Shown piece after piece: positions 1-12,606 of a stretch of 64,000 bases of DNA; positions within the stretch are counted from its first letter, which is position 1, and every line of letters begins with the position of its first letter. The DNA lies in NCBI GenBank assembly GCA_947579605.1, contig OX388321.1, positions 10,877,427-10,941,426 of the forward strand. Direction: 5' to 3'. Origin of the DNA: Athripsodes cinereus. Taxonomy: Eukaryota > Arthropoda > Insecta > Trichoptera > Leptoceridae. The notes below the pieces were generated by a model. That model was not told the DNA's origin. It searched no databases and was given only the letters and a program-made list of their open reading frames with translations. A program made the translations under genes and the position numbers.

Positions 1-430
1 ATCATTCTCACTGTCACGATTTAAGGTCCACCAATCGAGAGATGCTTTATGCAATCCGTAAGCGTTGGGACACCTTTCTCACTTCTTCCGATTAGATTTT
101 ACACAATGTTGCATTATGTAGACATGGTTCTCCAATTGACGTTTCTGATTGGTTTCGTCATCTGCACCCAACTCCGGTTAAACAATAAAAAAATTAGTAA
201 ATATTCTAAACATTGGTCGAACTAGCAGCCGATAAAGTATTGAACTTAATTGTTCCAGCGCCATTTAGACGGGAGATCGCGATCGAGATCTGAAAAATGA
301 GATCCCAAAAATGGTTGCTTCTAAGGTTTGCATAAAGCATCTCTCGATTTGTGGACCTTAAATCGTGACAGTGAGAATGGTGGAATTGGTGAACGTTGTC
401 CATGGACACTGAAGGAGGTTTGTTTCTACT
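1..430. repeat. Inverted-repeat element, 'repeat B' (left copy)
   Basis: Bases 1-55 reappear as the reverse complement at about 332-380: the CATTCTCACTGTCACGATTT box, then the AGCATCTCTCGATT box. About 280 bp separate the arms. Parts of both arms (GCAACATTGTGTAAAAT and CCATTCTCACTGTCA) recur at 62.57-62.70 kb, so this is a dispersed family, probably a non-autonomous inverted-repeat element cut by the window edge. No coding potential is credible. The class is not identified. Confidence 0.55.
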
Positions 431-435
431 CTGTG

Positions 436-903
436 TACCCAACAGAAGCGTTGAAAGGGGAGTGAATGCGAAACTTTCTATTAACATACAGCTAGACTTG
501 TCAATAAATTTGCTCCGGATGTGTGTGAGAACTGAAAAGATTGAGAATGAGTTACTTGTACCTTGATTATTTTTCAGTACAGTTAATCACTGAACATGGC
601 CATCTAAGGAGTAAACTTTTTTTATATTAACCTTGACTTACACTTCATGATGCATATGTGGGACGGGGGCTCAACGTTCGGAACATAGCCTTTGGGAATG
701 TTTTTTGATGATTTATGCAAGAAAGGAAAGAATTCTGGTTAAGACTGTCGAAACTCCTCGACCTATCTGGTTCAGGGAAGTGTTTTGGTAAGGTAAGGTA
801 CTCGAGTTTCAAAAATACTAGTTGTGATTAGCTTAAACGGATAAATAGGAGTCCTTAAACCCCTAAATATCCGAAAAAGAGGTTTTATCAACAATATTTA
901 CAT
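436..903. other. No gene seen
   Basis: AT-rich sequence with frequent stops in all frames. Nothing recognisable apart from scattered short A/T runs. Confidence 0.6.
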
Positions 904-904
904 A

Positions 905-975
905 AACCATCAAGACTTTTCCAACAAGTGAGGTAACTAATAAACTAACTGCATGCATGCAACTCTTTGCTCAAC
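905..975 (+). repeat. Repeat A, 5' terminal fragment
   Basis: Begins ACCATCAAGACTTTTCC, then AACAAGTGAGGTAACTA, matching the first ~70 bp of repeat A (described at 45450-45675). Confidence 0.6.
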
Positions 976-979
976 TTTT

Positions 980-2800
980 TGCGAACCCCATAAGTTAAGC
1001 ACCATCAACAGTAATGCATATTTGAGTGATGAGCTGCAAATACGATTATTTTTCGTGTAACGGAGGATTAAATATTTTATTTAATGGCAAATATTATCTT
1101 TCATTTGCCTTCCGATTCCTCCTGGAATAGTAGGGAGGATGTTGTGAAGTTTCTTGATTGGGTAATACAACTGAGAATATGTAGGTAATTACCAAGTTTC
1201 TGTTTAGTCTGGTTTGCAATATGAGCTATTATTGCAAACCACAATATTCAGATATCTCATATTCAAGTAGTTGTAACATAAACGATTAGTTATGCAAAAA
1301 GGTTGCATATTATAATATAATAGTGGTTAGTGTAGACTAAAGGACGAGTAATCGATGTCTAAATAATATTGTGCGTAATTGGTAAATTTATTTTTAAGAG
1401 TTTCTTTTAATATAATCAAATTGCATAAACGACTTGAGTCTTATACCCGCAAAGGTTGTGACCGAATTATTAATCACAAATTATGAGAGTATATAAATAT
1501 CGTAGGAGTAAATGGAGAGGGTCACTCAGGACTGAACAGAATGGATGGAAAGATACGGGGGTAATCATAAAGACAACAGTTTGCATGTTTTTTTTCTTCC
1601 GGCTGGTCTGCTGACTATCTTACTTGTGGAATGTGTCGTGGTGTAATAATAATAGTAGTAGTACGTTTTCAATGATGATTTTGAATGTGAATTTTCTTCA
1701 ACGTTTCTCTCGAGAACGCAGGGTAAAAACAAGTTTCCTTTATAATATATAGTATTGGGTTTCCGCGCCAATTGAGTCTCACCTTTTCACATATTTTAAA
1801 AGAGAATAGAAAAATATCGTAGTTCAATTTAGAATACGTATTAATTTATGCTCAACCTTATAGGTTTCAGAGATAATTTTATCAGATCACAAACTATAAT
1901 ATTAAAATGACGATGTGAACATGTGGAGTAAATGAAAAAAAAAAAGACAATAAGAAGGGGGCGTAAAAAGTAAAAAAGCTAGAAACGAAAAAAGCGTGTT
2001 AGGATAGATAGATCGAATAAGTGTACCATTCTCTCTGCCTATTTCACAAGGGATACCGTTTGTGGACATTTGATCATATATGCATAAGTACGTGTGTGGA
2101 ACTTCTTAATTTAACATACGATAATTATTATTATTAATTTCTTCAAAGTAAAGTTGAACCGTTCAGTTTTGGAGAATCGATTATAAAGCGAACTTTATTC
2201 ACTTGTAACAGTTGTTGATTAAACTTTTGACCTTATTCTCATTAACAATAAGTCCATGATTAATTGTTGTTTCTTTTACCAGATGTGTTTGTTTTTATTG
2301 TGTTGATATTTAAAATAGTCTTGTGGTACCTACTTTTAAACTTCCTGAATTTGATTTGTCAGTGGATTTATTCTTCTTGAAATCCTTAGAATAGGTTAAA
2401 CATACAACTTGTTTCTGGAATTTTTTGAGTGTTCCGTAAAACGTAGAATAGGTTAAACTTCATGTGTAATTTTTCACATTTTGAGTTAGAGATGGAAGAT
2501 ATCACCTCTTTGCAATAAAAGTGCCCTCTGTTGATTGCGTTTTATGAATATAAATTGTTTGTAACCGATATACTGTTAAAAATTAAAAATAAATTAATTA
2601 CTCACACATTTCCTGCCATATATTTGATTAGACTTTTGCAAAAATATAATACAACAAAAAACAGACTGTTCTGTATCTTATATTTTATTACGACAAAACT
2701 TTTGAAAACGAACAAAATACACGTACCAAAGAGATAGTACGTAATAAAAATCTTATTTTATAATTCAACAATTCTCTATGTAGCAAGAAAATTAGTTGGT
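980..2800. other. No gene seen; short trinucleotide run
   Basis: AT-rich with no supported gene. A TAATAATAATAGTAGTAGTA run lies near 1645-1664. Small open frames in this stretch have no recognisable domains or splice context. Confidence 0.55.
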
Positions 2801-2801
2801 A

Positions 2802-2871
2802 GTAAACGTAAGAAAAATATAAAAAAAAGCTTCTTAGTAAATGTAAGAAAAATATAAAAAAAACCTTCTTA
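2802..2871 (+). repeat. Two tandem ~35-bp units
   Basis: The unit GTAAACGTAAGAAAAATATA...CTTCTTA is repeated directly as GTAAATGTAAGAAAAATATA...CTTCTTA with only a few differences. It is a local tandem duplication in non-coding AT-rich DNA. Confidence 0.8.
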
Positions 2872-3149
2872 TTGCAAGATTTTAATATTATCATATATAT
2901 CTGAAACCCATATTATTACGAATATTACGCGAAAAAAGAACCGAATCCAATAGAACAACCCTACACATACATAATAATATCAAGATTTTATACGATACTA
3001 AAAATACCATACGAACCATGTAAGTATGTACTGGAGCGCTAATGATACTATTTTCCAGTAGGCTGAAACAATTCCTTAATAATGTATGTAAATAAATGTT
3101 CCAGCATCGGATATACACTGTAACTATTTATATGGAAGTATATTCGCGA

Positions 3150-3400
3150 ATGTTGCTATGTTGGATTACTGTATGAGTGTGAGTGTATTACTATGTATAT
3201 TGAATAATACATACATAGATATCATGTATTTGTTTTTAGTAGTGAATGTTTGTTGCCACGTTCGATAGTATCGTACATTTGGTAGTCGTGAATTTATGTT
3301 GCTACACCAGGTATTTATGGAAATTTATTATTGATTATGATTGTTGCTAAATTAGTAAATCGTATGTAGGTATGGTAGTGAATGAATGTTTCTACATGAT
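3150..3400 (+). repeat. Degenerate array of TGTTGCTAC...GTGAATG units
   Basis: Several irregular units carry TGTTGCTA(C/T) and (G/C)GTGAATGAATGTTTCTACA at about 3151, 3246, 3295, 3340 and 3383. Another unit with the same TGATTGTTGCTA...GTGAATGAATGTTTCTACA layout lies at 3826-3892, beyond a repeat A copy. The repeat A insertion may therefore have split an older minisatellite-like array. Confidence 0.45.
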
Positions 3401-3567
3401 ACAACACGTATTTGTATTATTAATTAATATTTTATGTTTGTTAATATGTAGGTAACTATGTTAGATAACTTATTAGCAACTAAATATATTATTATATTTG
3501 GGGACAAAGATTCTATGTAGAAATTAAAAAAAAATATTTTGCGTCTTGGATAAACAAATTTATATTA

Positions 3568-3765
3568 CACCATCACGACATAACCTACAAGTGGGGTAGC
3601 TAACGGACTAATTGCTTGTAATAACACATGCAAATTGCCTTCTTCGTATAGATAAAAAAACAAGACGTTCACAATGAGTGGCACGCCAAATCTCATCGAA
3701 CACTTGCCTTTTACGTTACACTCGAAAACTTACAGAGAAGAGTGAGAGATTCTTTACCGGATACG
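3568..3765 (+). repeat. Repeat A copy
   Basis: Near full length. It starts ACCATCACGACATAACC, has the AAGTGGGGTAGCTAACGG block, ACATGCAAATTGCC, CTCATCGAACA, TTACACTCGAAAACTTACAG and ends near TTCTTTACCGG. It sits inside the degenerate array described at 3150-3400. Confidence 0.75.
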
Positions 3766-4654
3766 TCACATGATAAAAAAACAAATATTTCAGAATCCTA
3801 ACCGATCTATAATAGATTGTAAAATAATGATTGTTGCTACATTAGAAAAATATGTACGGTCGTGAATGAATGTTTCTACATTAGATATAGGAAAGTAGAT
3901 TAAGACGGTTGGCGCGATATGTTATTACCTAATATTATGTGTGCAATAGTATGCGCGAATAGCTATTTTCCCCGATTTTAAGGAGTTTATACAGCCATAG
4001 ACGGCAGATTAACAATTATTGACTGTATCTGATACAGGATGTGAGTATTACTAAATACTCAAGAGACTTGTCTCGATAAGATAATCACTTTAACATCGGA
4101 TATTAAGCTATTATACCTACTTACCTTGTATCTAGAAATTGTTTGAATATGGAAAATATCAGCTATAATATTGATATGTTAGGGAGAGTATTTATGTTAA
4201 TTAATATGTATCGCTTATAATGTAGGTTATTCATGTAACATACGTGTTAGATGTATCTAGACACACATAGTGCAATCACTTGAAGGATAGGGGTAGAGTA
4301 ATAAGTGATTCATTGCCTGTGTCACATGCACATAGTATATAAATAATGTTATGTACCGCCGTGTGGTAACTCTTGCTGATTAGTTTTTCGTTTAGTGTTT
4401 TTTTTTGCTTCTACGACATGATAATTAAAGTTCATTATTCATGTTTTACTGCTTAATGTATTGACGAAATTTATTATTTTTATTCTTAAGAATCTTGTTG
4501 CATGAACGAATCATTTGATGCTCGAAAAATCACCTCTTTGAATATCCATTTTTATGCATCGCCAATATTTATACTTAAAAAAAAATTTTTTTTTTCTTCT
4601 ATGCATACTTTCTTCGTCATGTTGTTCTCGTACATTTTCCACATGCCCAAACCA

Positions 4655-4885
4655 TACCATCACGGCATTTCCAACAAGTTCCTATAACCAGCGGAATAAC
4701 ATTATGATACAAACATGTATAGTCACCCTTTTTGTGCCAATAAAAGTAACGACAGCAAGGATGAGAGGCATACCTCATCGCTGAATTGAAGATGTGAAAT
4801 TTCTGAATATCTGCCTTTTACAGGACACACAAAAACTTACTTACTTACTAAGAGTAGGAAACCTTTTCTTCGAGAATTCCACGGA
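4655..4885 (+). repeat. Repeat A copy
   Basis: Starts ACCATCACGGCATTTCC and has ATACCTCATCGCTGAATTG and TTTTACAGGACACACAAAA near its 3' half. It ends AATTCCACGGA. The 5' third is more eroded than the 3' half. Confidence 0.7.
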
Positions 4886-4889
4886 TCCT

Positions 4890-6900
4890 TTTAAGCTCAA
4901 ACCATGGTAGCTTATTTATATTTCTTTTATAGTAATTTTGACATGAGTATTAGTTTAAACACAAATAACAATGTATAAATAAAATAATAAGTCTGTGAAC
5001 CCTTATTTTCAATCTATTCTTTGGTTATTTTGACCCTCATATACAAAATTGAGTGTCCACGCTTAAGATTTACTTTTCTAATATTTTTTCTGTTAATCAA
5101 GCCCTATCATGTATATAAATATATTATGTAATTTTTTGTTAGTAATGTACAGCAAAGAATGAATAAAATAAATGTTACATGTCTTCAAATTAATACGTAC
5201 ATATTTTAAATTTCGTCTTTATTCTTTTAGAAGATAAATCGATCATTCCGTAATATTCTGAAAAAATCTGATAAGTTTTCAAATCGCTCCGGAGACCTTT
5301 CTACGGATCACTTGTTCTATATTGTGAATTGATCGACTTACTTCGTAAAGATTTATTATTATGATGCCGCAGCAGTGTCTATATTTACGTAATATTAAGG
5401 AAACAAATTACGCTTCATGTAATTTTGTAATAAGGATGGATGACAAAGTCGATAGGAATAAAATGAAGTAGGTACTTTAGTATTTATTTTTAGCACAAAT
5501 TGCTCATATACGATGGCGATACAGTGATCTTTTTTTGTAAAAAGGAATAAAATATATTTTTTCTTTTAATGACATTCTTCAGATCTATGTATGTAGTTAT
5601 GTAGGTATATAGTTATGTAGGTATGTAGGTATGTAGTTATATTCCCTTTTTTCACAAAAATATTATGAACTTACTTAAAAATAATCGTTTCATTTGGAGA
5701 TTTTGGGATATTAAATTTTCTCACAGGCAAATAAAATAAAATTATATTTTGCAATACAATGTGTAGAATTTATTCAAAGTCTTCAAAAGTCAAAGATATT
5801 GACTGGCAACCAAAAATTAATTTCAAATATGTAACCAAAACTAATTATTTAAAATTTACTCCTATACGGATTTTTATGAATTTATGAACAGCCTGTATAA
5901 GTATACAGCTTTACATAAGTAAATGGATTTGGACAGAACAATAACAAGTGAGTACTCTACCGAATTATTTATACGCAATTTTATGAGCCTAGAATAAACT
6001 GGAAAATGACCGTGCTGAAATAGTCATCGAACTCCGAAATTAACCTTTTGAAATCATAACATATGTACATAGACAATTCACACATTAAACATAATATAAA
6101 ATTATTTCCTAAAAATACTCGTGAAGCAGCCTCTGAATGTAAAGTTATTTTGATATATACCTACCTATATACACGGAAGCATATTACAGAATCTTAAATT
6201 AATTATAAATAAAACACATCTTTTGTCCATCCACTCTAACTTTTTAGGACTGCAAAAAATATATTTCTGCTCATAATAAAACTATCCCAATCGAATTATA
6301 AGTGTACGAGTAAATTCAATAAACGTTTTTTGATTCATTGTTATAAACAAAGAAAATACGCAAATACCTACCCTTGAAACATTAAATTTAATTATGTACA
6401 TTGGTACTTATCTCATAACATGAATATACCTATTTGTGTTTTCACAAAATAAAATTGTCTAAGTTTTCATATACACGTAGCTAATCGAAAACCATGTTAA
6501 TTAACTAACTTTGGTTAATAAGACTTTATTAATATTGATTATTCATTCGTTTTTCAAAATAAAGTCACGTGTACATGCTTTTGTTTTAATAATTTCTATG
6601 TTTTAAGCAGTTAAGAAAATGAATTAAATTATTTCAAACAAATCAAACAAGCTTGTTTTATACCTAATATTACTCGTATTTCTTGTGTATGTATTTGTAC
6701 CTATGTAATAATATGTTTAATTAGCATCTAGGTACGTGAGGAAAATAATTTACAACGACAAAGCCTAATATTAACATCTCTATGCCTCACGTAAATTATG
6801 AAATGTATTTCCAGCCTTGAAAGGAAATAAATATTGCTTTTTTAATGAAAATCGCATAAAAAAGCAATTGATATTTCCTTTTGTTCCAATTCCGAAATAA
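4890..6900. other. No gene seen; GTAGGTAT simple repeat
   Basis: AT-rich non-coding sequence. At about 5588-5640 there is a simple repeat built from GTAGGTAT/GTAGTTAT units, which is common in lepidopteran intergenic DNA. No splice-bounded open frame was found. Confidence 0.55.
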
Positions 6901-6904
6901 AAAG

Positions 6905-7027
6905 GTAAACTTATCCTCAATCTTTAGTTCAGCGATGAGATTTGCCACCCTTCCTGAACGTATTTTTTTGATGGCACATGAAAGACAGCTTGTTTGTATG
7001 TTGGAAGACAGCTGATCTGTTGGTTAC
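6905..7027 (-). repeat. Repeat A, part 1 (split by the LTR element)
   Basis: Reverse-strand repeat A: AGTTCAGCGATGAGATTTGCC, then CTGATCTGTTGGTTAC up to the LTR start. The missing terminal block (CCCCTCTTTTGGGATATGCC) resumes right after the second LTR at 15200. The retrotransposon therefore inserted into this copy. Confidence 0.8.
7024..7027 (+). repeat. Target-site duplication, 5' copy (TTAC)
   Basis: TTAC directly precedes the first LTR, and the same four bases follow the second LTR at 15200-15203. Removing the element plus one TTAC restores a continuous repeat A terminus. Confidence 0.85.
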
Positions 7028-7290
7028 TGCTACGCATTAAATAATCGCTGCGGAGAAGTTCATACTGACTAATGTTCCTACAGTCAATTGTTGTCTGTGA
7101 GTCTTCCGTAATAATAATAATAATTGTACGTTACAAAGAACACGTGACGGGCTGATGCTTCGATCTGCACACGGCACCACATCGTATGATTCTCATTCCC
7201 TTGAAGAATAACCGTTAAACGTGCCTGTTCCTCCGCGCGTCGCTTGCAAGCAAGTGCAGTTCGCCTGTCGCATTGGAGAAATCAACACCT

Positions 7291-7311
7291 CCACGGAGCT
7301 TGTCTCCGTGG
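7291..7311 (+). promoter_or_regulatory. Perfect 8-bp hairpin in the 5' LTR
   Basis: CCACGGAG, loop CTTGT, CTCCGTGG. It lies in the GC-richer head of the LTR and is repeated exactly in the 3' LTR at 13062-13082. Its role is unknown; it could act in RNA packaging or transcription. Confidence 0.7.
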
Positions 7312-8760
7312 ATAACCGCGAACTCAATAAGACAGTATTTCATTCGTAATAATAATAAATATAATATAACTAGTTATAGCAGAGATTGTCTAAATATTAT
7401 GTACAAAATAATATAGTAATTTGAGTAGTGTATGACCAAAATAGTGAGGTTAATATGGAGTTCATATAACCAAGTAACGTGTTCCCGCCATATGTAAATT
7501 TCTAGTTAATAAATGTTCGCGTCTCAAAATAATGGAGTTTCTTAAATACCAGAATGAATGTTATAGATATTATATTTCGGATCTTGGTAAAGTGAAAATA
7601 GTTTGCAACTAACGTTATAATGATAAGTAATGAATAAAAGAACTCTCACCGATCGAACTTTGTTTCCCACCAAAAGTGTAACGTAATATTGTTGATATAG
7701 ATTAATTATGTGTTTTAGTAAAGGTAAACAAACTATTCTTAATAACTCGTGTATTGGAGTGAGGTATAATGTCGAAATTGTACAATAACCACGTCGGGAA
7801 TGCATACCAAACGTACATGTAATTATGTCGACATTAATAATAATACAAAACGAAGAAATATTAAATATACTATTGTTTATATTGTACGCTTACCCAGCAT
7901 CCAAGTAAATAATATCAATTGAGTAAAGACTTCCTACAACGTGTGTCAGTGTAGTAGTGAGGGAATTAATAAATATATAACCTCATTGACTTCTTCAGAA
8001 CAGTACGAGATAATGCGAGTGAATCTTATATGCATATCCTTATGGTGATAGCAGTAGAACGTGTATTTGTTCTTGAGGGATTCCATTCTGAACGAAACCG
8101 TCATCGTCCGTCGGCATCAAGTAGACAGCTTTGTATGTTCCACCCCCCTGTCTATATAGACGGTATGTAACAGAACAACATAGGATGTTCATCTGCGCGT
8201 GTGTCAACGTATATATCTGATTCGCCGTTACATAGGAACCAAGCGTAAATAACGTGTAATTTAATCTGTAAGTACCCGACAAGCTATAAGTTTAATTATG
8301 ATCAGAGAACCATTGTAAATGCCACTTTATGTATTGAATATTTGAGTATCTAAGTACATGCCACTTTGTTTAAATGTCCGTATTGAATATGGTATAACCA
8401 TTGCTCTCATAATTTTATGTATAATCCACTATATATGTTGTCTGTGTAATGTTCTAATAATTGAGTTAGATATCTATGAACCATTGTTATGTATCAACCC
8501 TGTTTTATTCAATACATACTGTCTTGTTTATCTCCATTTACGAATTTTATTGCTTTTACATAATCACCTTCCCTTTATTAATAAAATGTACCTTCCGTAC
8601 AAACAGATACCAAAAGTGGATATTGCTGGATATTGATATTGTACCAAACTTGTAACTACTATTGGATATGTATTAATGTACCCGGAAAAGGAGTTATTCC
8701 AGGCTCAATTCCGGAATAAGCTGAGCATATAAATATTCCATTATATATTATGATACCCTT

Positions 8761-8772
8761 GGGTTCGAATCC
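8761..8772 (+). promoter_or_regulatory. tRNA-like B box inside the LTR
   Basis: GGGTTCGAATCC matches the RNA polymerase III B box (GGTTCGANNCC). A weak A-box-like stretch (AAGCTGAGCAT) lies about 45 bp upstream, after a TTATTCC/GGAATAA stem. The same site is at 14532-14543 in the other LTR. It may be coincidence or the trace of a captured tRNA/SINE. Confidence 0.4.
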
Positions 8773-9430
8773 TGAGTGAAACTGTATGTAACGAACTTTT
8801 GTATGAGTATCTATAAGGGACGTGAGTACAAGAATCTAAAATGGAAATGAATGTCAATCTATAATTCTACTCAAGAAAAGATATAAGTAGAATCTTTGCA
8901 ATATAAAGTATGCTAACAGAAGAAACATTATTGCATGAATTACCTAAGTATTCTAAAATGATATGATGACCATAAGAAAATGATGAAACCAAAGGATAAA
9001 GAATTCTCTGAACTTTACGTAAGTATAATATGTATAATTGAAGTATGTACCTGTCACCCACACACAATGCATTCCTCTTGCACAAACCAAGTAGAATCAT
9101 ACCTAGACACGAACTTGAGCCAATATTAATCTGTTTTACTTGCAAATATCTTTATATACTTTCTCTATAATATAATTAATTTTCTATGTGTTTCGCTTAT
9201 GTACATTGCAAAATGTATGTAGCGAAGCTGGGGGTTACGAGCCAAATTATATATTTTCTTATGTACCATTCATGTAAATTCATTTCTTATATAACATTTG
9301 ATAATTTCTCTTTTAAATAACTATGTATGTAATGATATGATGCGATCGTCCTAGTGGACGAAATCGTGTTAATTTGTGAGCTCGTCCTTGGATGTAGCAA
9401 TGTGGGCGAACGATGACGTATCGTGTCATT

Positions 9431-9449
9431 TGTGGGCATCGTTTCGGGA
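9431..9449 (+). promoter_or_regulatory. Candidate primer-binding site (weak)
   Basis: The sequence just after the 5' LTR, TGTGGGCATCGTTTCGGGA, shares GCATCG and CGGGA with the complement of a tRNA-Gly 3' end. It is not a clean match, so the primer tRNA is uncertain. Confidence 0.3.
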
Positions 9450-12400
9450 TATTATGATTTGGATAATCATAGACCCTAAAATATTAAATGTATTGTGTGG
9501 TGAATATGCCTAATCGTGAAGTTCAGAGTTCTTATCTTTATTGTGTAATTATGTGTATTGATATTAATTGAAAATGTAATAATTTTAATGTGTGTATGTA
9601 TATGAAAACAATTTTAAAAATGAAACAGGAATCGTAAAGTAAATAATTTAAATGTCCGTATTTAAAAAATAAATGTATTGGTGTATAGCGCAAACGTTTG
9701 TCGCGAGTATTGTTATAATGTAAAGTAAAAAATCGATGCCGCATGAGAAAGAATTGTATTGTAGAGAATATTCCATCGTAATGTTTCGTATTAAGCGGTA
9801 AGCAAAACATCGCAAACCGACCAACATAACATAATGAATATTAAAATATAGTGTGTATCTAAAATACATCGCGCGCTAAGAAAAGACTGTTATCAGTAGA
9901 GACCGCAATAATAATATTATACCGTAGTTGTGCGTCGCGAGAAACGAGCGGTGTGCGAAAGGTGGTATACATAACTATGCAGCGTATAGTATGTACCTAT
10001 ACGTCGCAAGAGAGAAAGAGACATCATACAACCTACCTCAACATTGTAATAGAAATATTCACGCGCGAAAACGGGAACTCCGCTTTACTAGTAAAATGTA
10101 TAGTTGAAAATAATATTATTGGAATGAAACGAAATAATATGTACCCATAGTGTTATAGGTATAATAAACCAAAGTGTACAAAGAACTTTGCCGGTAAACA
10201 GAATTTTGTTGTAATGTTATTTTAATAGTAGATTCATTTTCAAACGATGAGAGTAAAAATCGATGTTAAATATTAAATTGAATTAAAATTTTTTGAAACA
10301 GTAAAATGTTGCATTTGGAATAAATATTTTTATTGAACTCTTGGAGAAATAATATTAAAGGAGCGTTGTTGTATAAAATTATGCGTAGTAGAGTTTTGAT
10401 AAGAATATATGTGTGCGTACGTAGTGATGTGACGAAATAATAATGATGAATAATATTAAATAAATATTTTTGTTTTAAGAAAATTAAAGTTAAAAATAAA
10501 TCGAAATGAATAATGTTAAACCTTCACGACCGTTCACGGAATTTGAAAAATAAATACACTTAACCCTTAGTGAAACATGACCGAATTTGTTAACCCTTTG
10601 TGAATAATAATTGAATTTTTTTTATGTCAAGTATATGTGAACTGTAACTGAACTTTTGAATTTAGTAAAGAAACAGTTAACCCTTTGATGACCATCGTTG
10701 AAAATTTTGACATTATCGTAAATAGTAGAATGATGTTTTGTAAATTTTTTTTGGAAATTAAAGAAGTAACCATGTAACGATGTAGAATTTTTGCTGTTGA
10801 ATATTAACCCTTTGTGTTCGGAATTTGTTATCTTTTGTGAAGTAATTAATTTTCTTGAAATGTAATGATGTGACTTTTGCGGCTTATTATCATCGTGAAA
10901 TATTGAAGTAACCTATGCCTTGTTTATTTGAGAATTGAGTCCGATTAGTGAATTATTCCGTTAAGGTAAACTAACGAACGCTCTTTGATAAAAAAAATGA
11001 GTTATGTTTATGTAATATATAAAGCCGTGGTAGGAGAGATGTGTTTAAATACTTTTTTTTGTGACCTTTTTGTGTAATCAATATAGAGACGATGTTGTCT
11101 GGATGTGTGAAAGATAAATCGTAATGCTCTTTTTGATGAATGTAGACAATGTGATTGCTAATCGTTCATGCCTATTATTTTGAAGTTTGAGTTTATATGA
11201 CGTTTAATTCCGCGTAGGACACGTAGTAATCTCTTATGAATTGTAATTGGAAATGTTTGGATGTAGTATATCCCTTGTTGAATTAAATAATTTTTGTGAC
11301 TTTGTGAAAAGTTTGTTTATGTTGCTTGAATACATTGGAAAATGTGATAGAACATTTTGACATTGAACGGGTATGGCTTTTGAAGGACACAGAATAAAAC
11401 CTGTAGTGGAATGTTGGCTGCAGATATTCAATGGGATAATTTTGATTAATTGTATGTTAGTGAATAAAGATGATGTATGAATCTGTTTATGAAAGGTGAG
11501 CCCTGAATGAAGAAGTAAATGTTGAATTTGAATAATGATGTATGTAAAGAATTTATTGAACTTGTAACTTGTATATTGTGTAGCAAAGATCGAAAGTTGT
11601 TCAATGTATTTGTCATGTATTAAGCCTGTGTGAGGGTAGCTCCCTCTGAGATTATCTCTATGTGAGAAATCTGTCTCTGTGTGAGAACTGTGTCTATGTA
11701 ATATGCGTAGAAGGATTTGACGCCAATAATGAATATCGGTTACTGTAAATGTGATTGCAGTCGTCGTGATTTACCATTATGTCATGTCTGCGTGTAAATT
11801 GTTTTTCTAATATGTATATGTCCTTATTATGTATGATTTCTTTCTGTGCTTTGCCAATATCTCTGTATGGTACATGGTGCATGAAATCACTTGTATATGA
11901 GTGCTATTAAGCTTAATGGGTTAAATGAAGCGAAAATGTGGTATCTCTAATTCCATCTATACAAAATTGTTTATATTTATTTAAATTCCTTTATGTTACT
12001 TTTCCCTTGCCGGATACATGTAACTGGAATCGAGAATGATGTAAACCAACTTCTTAAGTATGTAACTTATGTTTTATATGTTCGTCATGTTTAAAATATT
12101 AACTTGTCGTCGATCGTAGTAAATGAATCCATCAATGAAACGTACGTATGTTGATAAATTGAAAGAAAGAATTTTATCACCATGTAAAACGAACCGTATA
12201 TTGTAACGTAATACAGATCCTGAGTTTCTTATAAGGTTGTATTGTAAAATGTTTAAAGTTGTTGTTTTCATAACCTGTGTTTTTCATATACATGCACATA
12301 TGCACATGTCTATATATATATATATGCACACCTCTATGTACTATTATATTGTTATGATTGTAGCTCTCAAACTTTTGTTAGGAGCCCCGTACTAAAACAA

Positions 12401-12606
12401 CCAATGTGAATTTTGTGTTATTATTAAGAAGTGTAAGTCAAAATATGAAAACAGTTCGCATCAATTTTGACTATGGGCAATTTACCGCGAGTGTTTAATA
12501 ATAATTGAACGGGCTATAGGATGTAAGAAACATTGTAATAGTATATAAGCTACCATTTTTTGAATTGTTTGTCTGTAATTGGGTACCTATGTAGTTGCTT
12601 ATGTAT

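Larger units (their letters stand above)
7028..9428 (+). repeat. 5' LTR
   Basis: TGCTACGCATTAA...ATCGTGTCA. The first ~300 bp are GC-richer and hold a CACGTG box (7141), a CTTGCAAG palindrome and the 7291-7311 hairpin. The rest is AT-rich with AATAAA-like sites. 2401 bp is very long for an insect LTR. Transcription start and polyadenylation sites cannot be fixed by eye. Confidence 0.92.

Noticed and set aside
7542..9145. Open frames of 80-92 codons repeated exactly at 13313-14916
   Set aside because: They are repeated only because the LTR is duplicated. They have low-complexity, Tyr/Ile/Leu-rich composition and no domain. LTR sequence is not expected to encode proteins here.
9538..10150. Small frames in the LTR-element interior as possible gag remnants
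   Set aside because: No CCHC knuckle, capsid-like segment or protease motif, and frames overlap on both strands as in random AT-rich DNA.
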